DNA of 64,000 nt, taken from assembly GCA_016793465.1 (NCBI GenBank), contig JAEUJW010000055.1, positions 62,001 through 126,000 on the forward strand, read 5' to 3'. Positions 52,691 through 61,202 of the stretch are shown piece after piece; position 1 is the stretch's first letter, and each line of letters begins with the position of its first letter. Source of the DNA: Myxococcales bacterium. Its GTDB lineage: Bacteria > Myxococcota > Polyangia > Nannocystales > Nannocystaceae. Below the pieces are notes generated by a model. The model ran no database searches. It saw nothing but the letters and a program-made list of their open reading frames with translations, and was not told the DNA's origin. Position numbers and translations under genes: made by a program.

Positions 52691-53562
52691 TTGGCGCGGC
52701 GCTCGGCCAGCTGGAACAGGAACACGCCGGCGAGCACGACCGCGCCGCCGCTCAGGGTGATCGCCCCGAGGCGCTCGTTCTTGAAGGTGAGGCCGAGGAT
52801 GACGGCGATCGGCGGGGTGATGAGGGCGATCATCGCCATCAGGGTCGCGCTCAGCTTCTTTAATAGTTGGTAGTAGATGAGGAACGTGACGACCGAGCCG
52901 AACACGGCGAGGTAGGCGATCGAGCCGAGGACCGGGGCGGTCCACGGGAACGGCTGCGACCACTCGCCGCGCAGGCCCGCGAGCAGGGCGAGGACGACGC
53001 TGCCGAAGCCCATGCTCACGCCGCTGAGGAACGCGGCCGGCACGTCGCGGCCGTCGCGTTTGATGAAGATCTGCGCGAAGCCCTGGATCACCACCGACAG
53101 GGTGATGATCGCCACCCCGTAGGCGCTCTCGGGGCCGAGCTCGGCGAGGCTGCCGCTGTACAGCAGGGCCACGCCGCCCAGGCCGATGGCGATCGCCAGC
53201 AGCTTGCCGGCGGTCAGGCGATCTCCGAGGAGGAAGTGGGCCAGCACGGCGACCCAGAACGGGAACATGCCGAAGGTCAGCGAGCCGAGGCCCGAGGGCA
53301 CGTACGCGCCGCCGATGTACGTGCAGCCGTAGCCGAAGCCGAAGCTGCACACGCCGAGCATGACCGCCAGGCGCCAGGCCACGCGGTCGCGGAAGGCCGC
53401 GCGCGCGGTGAACCACACGAACGGCAGCAGCAGCACGGTGGCGACGGCGAAGCGCAGCGCCGCTCCGAGCAGCGGCGGCATGCCGGCGTCGAGGCCGGTC
53501 TTGATCCCCAGCCAGGTGCTGCCCCAGATGAGGCAGAGCAGGACGTATCCGAGGGCGGCCAC
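52687..53562 (-). CDS. EamA/DMT-superfamily transporter
   Basis: A 291-residue inner-membrane protein with ten predicted helices in two five-helix EamA repeats, starting with LLCLIWGSTWLGIK, the family's typical first helix. These carriers usually export amino acids, nucleotides or small metabolites. Downstream and overlapping is the GNAT gene; a joint role in modification and export is possible. An A/T codon cluster (QLLKK) lies at about 52857. Confidence 0.92.
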   Translation of the reverse strand: MAALGYVLLCLIWGSTWLGIKTGLDAGMPPLLGAALRFAVATVLLLPFVWFTARAAFRDRVAWRLAVMLGVCSFGFGYGCTYIGGAYVPSGLGSLTFGMFPFWVAVLAHFLLGDRLTAGKLLAIAIGLGGVALLYSGSLAELGPESAYGVAIITLSVVIQGFAQIFIKRDGRDVPAAFLSGVSMGFGSVVLALLAGLRGEWSQPFPWTAPVLGSIAYLAVFGSVVTFLIYYQLLKKLSATLMAMIALITPPIAVILGLTFKNERLGAITLSGGAVVLAGVFLFQLAERRAK

Positions 53563-55197
53563 TTATTGCGCCGGTGCGGCCGCGGGCTTGTCGGCGGGCT
53601 TGTCGGCGGGTTTGTCGGCGACGGGCTTGGCGGCGACGGGCTTGTCGGCGGCGGGCGCGGCGGCGAGGGTCGGGCGCGCGGTCTTCTGGCCGTCGGCGTC
53701 GAGCACGACCACGCCGCCCTTGCCGAACAGCTTGTCCTTGGCGATGGCGTCGAGGTCGGCGAGCACCTTGTCGGCGTCGCCGACGACGAGCACCACGAAG
53801 TCCTGGGCGCGCAGGTGCTTCTCGGCGGCCTTGCGCACGGCTGCGACGTCGACGGTCTTCAGGCGCGACTGGTAGCCGGCGTACCAGTCGAGCGGGAGGC
53901 CGTAGAACTTCAGGCGCTGGAAGGCGAACAGGGTGTCGGACGGGGTGGCGAACTCGGCGGGCAGGCCGAGCAGGGCGCCGTCCTTGACGCGCTTCAGCTC
54001 GGCGTCGGTGGCCGCGGTGGTCCGCATGGTCACGAACTCTTTAATAATTTCGCGGAGCGCGGGGCCGGTGGCGTCGGTGCGGACCGACGAGCTGGCGGAG
54101 AAGCTGCTGCCGGTGCGGCGGTAGCCGATGCCGGCGCGGCCGCCGTAGGTGTAGCCCTTGTTCTCGCGCAGGTTCATGTTGATGCGGCTGGAGAACGAGC
54201 CGCCGAGGATCTCGACCATCATGTCGGTGGCCTCGTAGTCGGCGGCGTCGCGGTCGGGGCCGGGGTGGCCGACGTAGACCGACGACTGGGCGGCGTCCTT
54301 GACGTGCACGAAGAAGATGGTGCCGAGGCGCGGCTTGGCGGCGGCGATCTTGGCCGGCGCGGGCGACTTGCCGGTCCAGGCCGCGAGCCGCGAGCCGAGC
54401 GCCTGACGGACCTCGTCCTGGGTGATCATGCCGGTGATCCACAGGCGGGCGCCGCCGGGTTTAATTTGGCCGACGAGCCTCTGGCAGTCGGCGAGGGTGA
54501 TCGCGTCGATCGTCTTCTCGGTCTCGATGTTGCCGTAGGGGTGGCTGGCGCCCCACACGAGCGAGCCGTAGAGGCGGCCGGCGATCGGCTGGGGGCTGCC
54601 CTTGGCCTGCAGGAGGCTGGCCTTGCGCGCGTCCTTCAGGCGGTCGAGGTCGGCCTGGCGCATGCCGGGCTCGAGGATCATCTCGGCCATGAGGTCGAGG
54701 GCCGGGCCGAGCTGCGAGGTCAGGGCGCGCACGTTGATGCCCGAGGTGTCGCTGCCGCCGAACGAGGACACGCTGACGGCGTGGTCGGCCTGCTTCTCCT
54801 CGAAGGCGGCGGTGTCGTGCTTCTTGGTGCCCTCGTCGAGCAGGTCCATGCACACCGAGGTCATGCCGATCTTGGCCTTCGGGTCGCGCACGCCGCCGAC
54901 GTCGAACTCGAAGGCCATGGTCACGGTCGGGAGCTTCTGCTGACGCACGAGGTAGACCTCGAGGCCGCTCTCGAGCTTGAAGGTCTCGACGCCGGGGAGG
55001 CTGAGCTCGGCGATCGGCGCGGGGTCGGGGATGCTGGCGCGGAACGGCTCGTCGGGCCAGGTGACGTCGGCCGGGGCGCCGCCGGGGCCGGACGGGCCGG
55101 GGCCGGGGCCGCCCGGGCCGCCGCCGTCCGGCGGGGTGGTGCCGGCGGTCTTGCAGGCGGCGAGCAGGAGGGCGAGGGAGAAGAGGGTGGTGCGCAT
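53563..55197 (-). CDS. M16-family peptidase-like lipoprotein, catalytically inactive partner
   Basis: A 544-residue predicted lipoprotein (LLLAAC lipobox), then a Gly/Pro linker. It has the two M16 halves (ETFKLESGLEVYLVRQQ; later EIIKEFVTMRT) and the R/Y pair of the C-terminal domain (NKGYTYGGRAGI). Where active subunits have HxxEH, this one reads VCMDLLDEG, so zinc binding is lost. It follows the active M16 gene by five bases, the usual alpha/beta arrangement. The C-terminus is Lys/Pro/Ala low-complexity with KPADKPADKP repeats. Confidence 0.9.
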   Translation of the reverse strand: MRTTLFSLALLLAACKTAGTTPPDGGGPGGPGPGPSGPGGAPADVTWPDEPFRASIPDPAPIAELSLPGVETFKLESGLEVYLVRQQKLPTVTMAFEFDVGGVRDPKAKIGMTSVCMDLLDEGTKKHDTAAFEEKQADHAVSVSSFGGSDTSGINVRALTSQLGPALDLMAEMILEPGMRQADLDRLKDARKASLLQAKGSPQPIAGRLYGSLVWGASHPYGNIETEKTIDAITLADCQRLVGQIKPGGARLWITGMITQDEVRQALGSRLAAWTGKSPAPAKIAAAKPRLGTIFFVHVKDAAQSSVYVGHPGPDRDAADYEATDMMVEILGGSFSSRINMNLRENKGYTYGGRAGIGYRRTGSSFSASSSVRTDATGPALREIIKEFVTMRTTAATDAELKRVKDGALLGLPAEFATPSDTLFAFQRLKFYGLPLDWYAGYQSRLKTVDVAAVRKAAEKHLRAQDFVVLVVGDADKVLADLDAIAKDKLFGKGGVVVLDADGQKTARPTLAAAPAADKPVAAKPVADKPADKPADKPAAAPAQ

Positions 55198-55202
55198 GGT
55201 TT

Positions 55203-56645
55203 TTATCCCTTCACCTTGGAGGGGGCGGGGGCCTTGGCCGGGGCGGCGCCGCCGGTCGGCGGGGCGGGCTTGGTGAGGATCTCGGCGCGGGGCTTGCCGA
55301 GCAGGTCGGCGACGGTGGCCCGCACGCGCTCGGGCGTGACGGCCCGCAGGCGCTTGAGATACGTCTCGGCGTAGCCGGGGTCGCCCGTGTAGTGGTTGAA
55401 CGACTGCAGGCGCTCGGCGCGGCCCATGAGGTCCTCGAGGCCCCACACGAACGACGACTCGGTGCCGATGAGCACGCGGTCGAGCTCGGCCTTGCTGATC
55501 GGCTCCTTCTGCAGGCGGGCGACCTCGCGGGCGATCACCTGCTCGGCCTTGGCGGGGTCCTGGCCGGGCTTCAGGTCGACGACGATGTGGAACACGCTCG
55601 AGTGGATCATCGTCTGGTTGTAGACGGCGACGTTGCGCGCCGACTTCTCGTCGAGCACGAGCGCGCGGTGCAGGCGGCCCCAGCCGTAGGCGCCGAGCAC
55701 CTGCGAGGCGACGTCGAGGTCGAAGTCGGCGTCGCTGAAGATCGGCGGGGTGTGCCAGGCATAGTGGATGCGGTACAGGCGGGCGAAGGAGTCGTCGATC
55801 TCCTTGCGCACGTTGCCGCCGAGCGCGGGCATCGCGACCTTCGGGTGGGTCGGGCGCGGCAGCCTGGGGAAGCTGCCGAACCACTTCTGCACGAGCTGCT
55901 TGGCCTGGTCGATCTGGAAGTCGCCGGCGAGCAGCAGGGTCGCGTTGCTCGGCACGTACCACTGCTTGAAGAAGCTGCGCACGTCCTCGAGGTTGGCGCC
56001 CTCGAGGTCCTCGTGGCGGCCGATCGTCAGGTAGCGGTAGGGGTGTCCCTCGGGGTAGAGCGCCTCGGCGACGGCGAAGCGGTCCTTGCCGTAGGGCACG
56101 TTGTCGTAGCGCTGGCGGCGCTCGTTGCGGACCACGTCCTGCTGGTTCTTCAGGCTGTCGCCGTCGAGCAGGTCGAGCAGGTAGCCCATGCGGTCGCTCT
56201 CGAGCCACAGCGCGGTCTCGAGGCGGTGGCTCGGCACGACCTCGAAGTAGTTGGTGCGGTCGGGGTTGGTGGTGCCGTTGACCGAGGTGCCGCCGATCTC
56301 CTGCAGGATGTTGAAGTGCACGTCCTTGCCGATGTGCTTGGCGCCCTGGAACATCATGTGCTCGAACAGGTGGGCGAAGCCGCTCTTGCCGGGGGTCTCG
56401 TCGCCGCTGCCGACGTGGTACCAGACGTTGACGGCGATCAGCGGGGCGGCGGGGTCGCGGTGGAGGATGACCTCGAGGCCGTTGTCGAGGGCGTAGCGCT
56501 CGTACTCGAGGCGCACGTCGAGCGGGGCGGGCGCGGCCTTGGCGGCCGGTGCGGCCGCGGGGGCTGGGGCGGCCGCGGGCGCGGCGGATGCAGGGGCCGC
56601 GCCGAGGGCGAGGGCCAGGGGCAACAGGAGGGCGTGGCGGGTCAT
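55203..56645 (-). CDS. M16-family zinc peptidase, active subunit
   Basis: A 480-residue exported peptidase. The signal peptide is followed by an Ala/Pro linker. The inverted zinc motif HLFEH (92-96) and downstream Glu (VVRNERRQ) are intact, so this is the catalytic partner of a heterodimer that degrades peptides or small proteins in the periplasm. ATG 56645 gives the signal sequence directly. Its partner gene follows after five bases. Confidence 0.93.
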   Translation of the reverse strand: MTRHALLLPLALALGAAPASAAPAAAPAPAAAPAAKAAPAPLDVRLEYERYALDNGLEVILHRDPAAPLIAVNVWYHVGSGDETPGKSGFAHLFEHMMFQGAKHIGKDVHFNILQEIGGTSVNGTTNPDRTNYFEVVPSHRLETALWLESDRMGYLLDLLDGDSLKNQQDVVRNERRQRYDNVPYGKDRFAVAEALYPEGHPYRYLTIGRHEDLEGANLEDVRSFFKQWYVPSNATLLLAGDFQIDQAKQLVQKWFGSFPRLPRPTHPKVAMPALGGNVRKEIDDSFARLYRIHYAWHTPPIFSDADFDLDVASQVLGAYGWGRLHRALVLDEKSARNVAVYNQTMIHSSVFHIVVDLKPGQDPAKAEQVIAREVARLQKEPISKAELDRVLIGTESSFVWGLEDLMGRAERLQSFNHYTGDPGYAETYLKRLRAVTPERVRATVADLLGKPRAEILTKPAPPTGGAAPAKAPAPSKVKG

Positions 56646-56766
56646 CGCAGGTTCCTCGCGCGGGATGCTCGCGCAGGCGCCCGCGGGCCGCAAGCGCAAG
56701 GTGGCTGTGCATTGTCACTGCCTCGCCGTGAAACCCGGGACGCGAGGACGTGCGTTGGGGGGCGGC

Positions 56767-57363
56767 ATGTCCTGTTCACGGCGTTCCTGGTGCGTGTCGC
56801 TCGGCGGAGCGGCGGTGGGGGCGATGTTGCCGGGGACGGCCGCGGCGGGGCCGGTGGACGCGGCCGGCCACAACGCGGCGGTGCTGGCCGGGCTGGCCGA
56901 GCCGGGGGTGCCGCTGCGGACGTGGCGGTGGATCGTGGTGCACCACACGGCGGCGGAGTTCGCCACGCTGCCGGGGATCGACCGCTATCACCGCACGCGC
57001 TTCGGAGATCCGCTGGGGGCGGAGTACCACTTCATCATCAATAACGGGAAGAAGGACCGGGCCAATCGTCCCGTCGGGATGATCGAGGCGGCCCGCTGGC
57101 GCTATCAAGAAGCGGCCTGGCACCTTTTTAAGCCGGAGAATGCGCCGGACTCGCTCGCGATCTGCCTGGTCGGGAATTTTGAGAAGCGGGCGGTGCCGCC
57201 GGAGATGATGACGGCGCTGACCGAGCTGACGCGGGCGCTGATGAAGCTGTGCGGCGTCCCGGCGGAGCGGGTGAGCACGCACCGCGTGGTCGACGAGAAG
57301 ATGACGCAGTGCCCCGGCAAGCTGTTCCCGCGGGAGGCGTTCCTCGCCGGGCTGACGGAGTGA
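56767..57363 (+). CDS. N-acetylmuramoyl-L-alanine amidase (amidase_2/PGRP type)
   Basis: A 198-residue exported amidase that would cut the lactyl-amide bond of peptidoglycan. The N-terminus is basic with twin Arg (MSCSRRSWC) then a hydrophobic stretch. Zinc ligands: His in VVHHTAAEF, His in STHRVVDEK and Cys in TQCPGKLFP, as in eukaryotic PGRPs; the Tyr-His in GAEYHFIINNG completes the active site. It is convergent with the amidohydrolase; the two stop codons abut (TGATCA). Confidence 0.9.
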   Translation: MSCSRRSWCVSLGGAAVGAMLPGTAAAGPVDAAGHNAAVLAGLAEPGVPLRTWRWIVVHHTAAEFATLPGIDRYHRTRFGDPLGAEYHFIINNGKKDRANRPVGMIEAARWRYQEAAWHLFKPENAPDSLAICLVGNFEKRAVPPEMMTALTELTRALMKLCGVPAERVSTHRVVDEKMTQCPGKLFPREAFLAGLTE

Positions 57364-59466
57364 TCAGCGGCCGGTGGTCGCGGTGCCCGCGGCGGCCTGA
57401 CACTTCTTGCAGGCGACGATGCCGGGCTGGACGCCGACGGACTGGTAGAGCGGGGCCGAGGGGTACAGGGTGCCGCCGCGCAGGGTGCTGACGACCTTGC
57501 CGATGTCGGTGATGTCGGCGAGCGGGTCGCCGTCGACGACGAACAGGTCGGCGCGCTTGCCGGGGGCGATCGAGCCGCTGGTGGCGTCCTGCTTCATGGT
57601 GCGGGCGGCGACCAGAGTGGCCATGCGCAGGGCGGCGGCCGGGCTCAGGCCGGCGCGCACGTAGAGGGCGAGCTCGCGGTGGAGGCTGAGGCCGGCGAGG
57701 TCGTCGGTGCCGACGACGAGGGTGACGCCCTCCTCGTCGAGGCGCTTGATCATGGCGAGCACGTTGGCGAAGGCGGCGGCGTAGCGGTCGGCCTTGTCGG
57801 CGAGCGGGAGGCCGCCGGTGCGGTAGCCGCGCTGGGTCTGGAGCGGCAGGCGGGCGACCATCGCCTCGGTGCCGGGCACGAGCTCGCCCTGGCGCGCGAG
57901 CAGGAGCTGCTGGAACACGCCGACCGTCGGGTCGACGACGGTGCCGCGCTCGCGCAGCTGGGCGAAGAACTCGCGGGCCGGGGCGCCGCGCAGGTCGAGG
58001 TCCGCGCCGCGCTCGCCGACGAGGATGAAGCGCTGGGTGGTGCGGGTGTCGGTCTCGTGGTCGGCGAGGAAGTTCAAGAAGAGCATGTTGATGTGCTCGA
58101 TGCCGTCGTAGCCGGCCGCGACGGCCTCGTGGGCGAGCATGTGCACGGGGACGTGGCCGATGACCTGCATGCCGCGGGCGTGGGCCTCGCGCGCGAGCAC
58201 CGGCACGAGCTCGGGGCGCACGGAGTTGTAGATCTTGATGCCGTCGTAGCCGCGGGCGGCGAACAGGGCGACGGCGTCGCGGGCCTCGGGCTCGGTCTCG
58301 GCGGTGACCTTGCTCGAGGCGGCCTTGTCGCCGCGGCCCTCGATGAAGCCGTAACGCAGCACGCGCGGGCCGACCGCGGCGCCGGCGTCCCAGCGGCGCT
58401 TGAGATCGTCGAGCTTGTCGGGGTCGTTGCCGACGTCGCGCACGGTGGTCACGCCGGAGGCGATGTGCAGCGGGCCGTCGGTCTCGCCGAGGTGCACGTG
58501 CATGTCCCAGAGGCCAGGTAGGATGGCCTTGCCGGCGAGGTCGACGACCTCGGCGCCGGGCGGGACGGCGGTCGTCGGGCTCGGGCCGACGGCGGTGATC
58601 TCGTCGCCGACGACGACGACGGTGTGGTCGGGGAGCCAGGCGCCGGCGGCGACGTCGAGCACGCGCGCGTGGGTGTAGGCGAGGCCGGCGGGCCTTAATA
58701 ATTGGGCGTGGGCGCGGGCGAGGGCGGCGGAGCGCTCGCGGTCGTGGCGGTCCTGGGCGGCGACGAGGGCGTCGATGCCGGGTTCGAAGCCGGCCGGGAT
58801 CACCGACTGCCAGGGCGAGGCGGTGCCGAACCAGGTGCCGTCGGGGTTCATCCACACGTGCGCGGGGGTGAGGTCGAGGCCGTGGATCGCGTAGCCCGAC
58901 AGGCGGCGCGATTCGCCGGCGGCGGAGAACACGGTGACCTCGGCGGTCGGCTCGATGCGGGCCTCGCCCGCGGGCAGCAGGTCGATGCGACCGCCGTGGC
59001 GCAGCAGGGCGACGGCGAGCTGGCCGAGCACGTCGGGCGACGGAGCGATGGGCACGTAGAAGGCCGGGCCGGTGACGTTGCGGTCGCCGCGCTCCTCGCG
59101 GCTGTGCCAGCGCGCGCGCGTGCCCTCGCGCGTGAAGCTCTCGTCGATCTCGGTGCCCATGGTGTGGTGACCCTTCGCGGTGAAGGCCGCGGGGGTGCCG
59201 TCGGGGGCAATTTTTAATGTGGCGTCGACGTGGGGGCCGCGGCCGTTCTCGAGCACGTCGAGCACGAGCTGGCGGGTGCCGTCGGCGGCGACCGTGGCGC
59301 TGGCGAAGCCGCCGTCGCGGCCGAGCGAGACGACGCGGCGGACCTCGCCGTCGCCGGCGGCGGCGCGCGGCTCGCCGAGGTCGTCGCGGCCGAGCGGCGG
59401 GGGGCGGGTGCAGGCGATGAGGGCGGGGCACAGCAGGCCGAGCAGGGCGACGCGCGCGGAGAGCAT
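57364..59466 (-). CDS. Amidohydrolase-superfamily lipoprotein
   Basis: A 700-residue predicted lipoprotein (LLCPALIAC lipobox). Residues about 30-250 are an unrecognised N-domain. The amidohydrolase domain shows the metal ligands: HxH in DMHVHLGE, Lys in DGIKIYNS, His in IGHVPVH and IEHINML, and Asp in VGTDDLAG; the DLFVVDGDPLADI end is also typical. It resembles imidazolonepropionase-like/prolidase-type members acting on cyclic amides or peptides. A C-terminal CKKC pair is unusual. A/T clusters at 58694 and 59210. Confidence 0.9.
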   Translation of the reverse strand: MLSARVALLGLLCPALIACTRPPPLGRDDLGEPRAAAGDGEVRRVVSLGRDGGFASATVAADGTRQLVLDVLENGRGPHVDATLKIAPDGTPAAFTAKGHHTMGTEIDESFTREGTRARWHSREERGDRNVTGPAFYVPIAPSPDVLGQLAVALLRHGGRIDLLPAGEARIEPTAEVTVFSAAGESRRLSGYAIHGLDLTPAHVWMNPDGTWFGTASPWQSVIPAGFEPGIDALVAAQDRHDRERSAALARAHAQLLRPAGLAYTHARVLDVAAGAWLPDHTVVVVGDEITAVGPSPTTAVPPGAEVVDLAGKAILPGLWDMHVHLGETDGPLHIASGVTTVRDVGNDPDKLDDLKRRWDAGAAVGPRVLRYGFIEGRGDKAASSKVTAETEPEARDAVALFAARGYDGIKIYNSVRPELVPVLAREAHARGMQVIGHVPVHMLAHEAVAAGYDGIEHINMLFLNFLADHETDTRTTQRFILVGERGADLDLRGAPAREFFAQLRERGTVVDPTVGVFQQLLLARQGELVPGTEAMVARLPLQTQRGYRTGGLPLADKADRYAAAFANVLAMIKRLDEEGVTLVVGTDDLAGLSLHRELALYVRAGLSPAAALRMATLVAARTMKQDATSGSIAPGKRADLFVVDGDPLADITDIGKVVSTLRGGTLYPSAPLYQSVGVQPGIVACKKCQAAAGTATTGR

Positions 59467-59522
59467 GGCGCGCGAGCATACGGCAGGTCGCGTGCGGGCG
59501 AGCGGCGAATGTCGCGGGCGGG

Positions 59523-59541
59523 CCTGTCCGTGAGGACAGGT
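59523..59541. terminator. GGACAGG-family palindrome behind the ferritin-like gene
   Basis: CCTGTCC-GTGA-GGACAGG, a perfect 7-bp stem, three bases past the stop of the minus-strand gene ending at 59544. Terminator-like by position. Confidence 0.55.
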
Positions 59542-59543
59542 GG

Positions 59544-60860
59544 TCAGGCGGCCGCCCAGAGGGCGCTGGCGAGGCCGTGGACGAGGCGGGTGGCGCGGGC
59601 GCGGTCGGGCAGGCCGGCGGCGGCGACGAGGTCGGGGGCCGGGGTCGTGGCGGTGACGCCGGCGATCACGGCGTGGGCGGCGGCGGTGCGGGCGGCCTCG
59701 ACGTCGGTCCACTGCTCGGGGGTGAGGACGGAGCGCAGCCAGGCGTCGATGGCCCAGGCGAGCTCGGCGTGGCGGGCCTCGTCGGCGGCGATCGTCCGCA
59801 TGGTGCGGCGGATGTCCGGGTCGCCGGCCCAGGTGGCCTGGTGGGCGGCGAGCAGGGCGGCCCAGGTCTCGCGCACGCAGCCCTCGATGGCGTTCTCGAC
59901 GGCGATGGCGTGCAGGCTGCGCGGCTCGACGGCGACGCGGGCCGGAGGGCGGCAGGCGGCGCCGCGCCCGGCGGCCAGCGCGGCGACGGCCTTGGCGTGG
60001 CGGACCTCGTCGGCGGCGGCGGAGCGGATGCGGGTGAGGAGCTCGGGCGGGGCGCCGGCGGCGGCGAGCTCGGCGTGCAGGGCGGCGAAGGCGTGCACGC
60101 TGGCGGCCTCGTCGTGGGCGGCGCGGGCGAGGTGGGCGGCGACGGGGTCGTCGTCGCGGATCGCCCCGTGCGAGGTGATGCAGGCGTGGCTGCGGCCGTC
60201 GCAGTGCTGGAGGATCTCCACGCATTTAATTTCGAGCTTGCCCTCGGGGTCCAGCGCGCCGGTCTTGTCGCACTCGAGGATGTTCCACTCCGAGGCGCCG
60301 GCGAGGGCGACGCAGATCTCGAGGCAGAGCTCCCAGCTCCAGCCGTCGTCGGCGGAGGTGGTGCCGCCGTCGGTGGTGCCGGCGGTGCCGGTGTCACCGG
60401 TGGTGGTGTCGCCCTGCTGGCCGCCGGTGGTGTCGGTGGTATCGGTGTCGGTGCTGTCGGTGGCGGTGGCTTCGCCGTGCAGCCACTGGTCGTACTCTTC
60501 GGGGGTCAGGTAAATGAAATGATCGGCGTAGACGCACTCGTCGGGGTCGTTGGTCTCGTTGGTCTCGAAGGTGGGGTCGTCGGTGGGGTCGCTGCTCGAG
60601 GCGGTGGTCGGGTCGCTCGGGTTCGGGGGCTCGCTGGTGGCGGTGCCGACGGTGGTGGGGTCGCTCGAGGTGGTGGTGGGGTCGCTGCCCGAGGCGGTGG
60701 TGGTCGGGGACTCGCCGGAGGTCGAGGGGTCGCTCGCGGTGTCGTCGGTGGAGGGCTCGCTGGCGGAGGCGTCTTCGCCGGGGATGTCGCGGCCGGAGCA
60801 GGCGGCGAGCAGGGCGGTGAACACGGCGGCCAGGCGGGTGCGGGAGGAGTGGGTCGACAT
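59544..60860 (-). CDS. Lipoprotein with ferritin-like di-iron domain
   Basis: A 438-residue predicted lipoprotein (LLAACSG lipobox). A long Ser/Thr/Asp/Pro linker includes Thr/Asp-rich repeats, then a Cys-rich block (WELCLEICVAL, CDGRSHAC). The C-terminal ~200 residues are a ferritin-like four-helix bundle with two ExxH motifs (DEVRHAKAV; DEARHAELA) and Glu residues in the other helices (DEAASVHAF; ENAIEGCVRET), the pattern of a di-iron site. It would bind iron or do oxidation on the cell surface; this is inferred. Confidence 0.85.
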   Translation of the reverse strand: MSTHSSRTRLAAVFTALLAACSGRDIPGEDASASEPSTDDTASDPSTSGESPTTTASGSDPTTTSSDPTTVGTATSEPPNPSDPTTASSSDPTDDPTFETNETNDPDECVYADHFIYLTPEEYDQWLHGEATATDSTDTDTTDTTGGQQGDTTTGDTGTAGTTDGGTTSADDGWSWELCLEICVALAGASEWNILECDKTGALDPEGKLEIKCVEILQHCDGRSHACITSHGAIRDDDPVAAHLARAAHDEAASVHAFAALHAELAAAGAPPELLTRIRSAAADEVRHAKAVAALAAGRGAACRPPARVAVEPRSLHAIAVENAIEGCVRETWAALLAAHQATWAGDPDIRRTMRTIAADEARHAELAWAIDAWLRSVLTPEQWTDVEAARTAAAHAVIAGVTATTPAPDLVAAAGLPDRARATRLVHGLASALWAAA

Positions 60861-61202
60861 GGCGGGGCGCTTTCGGAACGGGTGGGCCCGCGATGCAAGC
60901 GGTCTGCCAGGCGTTCATGGCGGGCCGGCGGCGGTTTGGCGGCGGGACCGGGGCGCGTCTGTCAGGGGGCCGCCGGCGTCGGGGCGACGAAGGTCGTGAG
61001 CGCGGTCGCGGGTCGCGGGCTCGCGGCGCGGGGCGTCAGGGTGCGGAGCTCGTGGGGCTCGCGGGTGTGGAGCTCGCGGTGTGCGGGCGGACGCGGCGGT
61101 CGGTGAAGGCGGGTCGTCGAGGGCGATGACGTGGGGGCGAAGCTGCTCGGGGCGGGGCGGCTATGCGAGCGGCGGGGCAGGCCCGTACACTGGCGGGCAG
61201 TC
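60861..61202. other. 342-bp intergenic region, no recognised feature
   Basis: Divergent promoter region between the ferritin-like lipoprotein and the CHAT gene. No clear -35/-10 pair, dyad, terminator or small coding region was found. Confidence 0.5.

Noticed and set aside
60400..60800. Thr/Ser/Asp-rich repeats as a mobile or satellite repeat
   Set aside because: They code for the low-complexity linker of the ferritin-like lipoprotein with irregular units.
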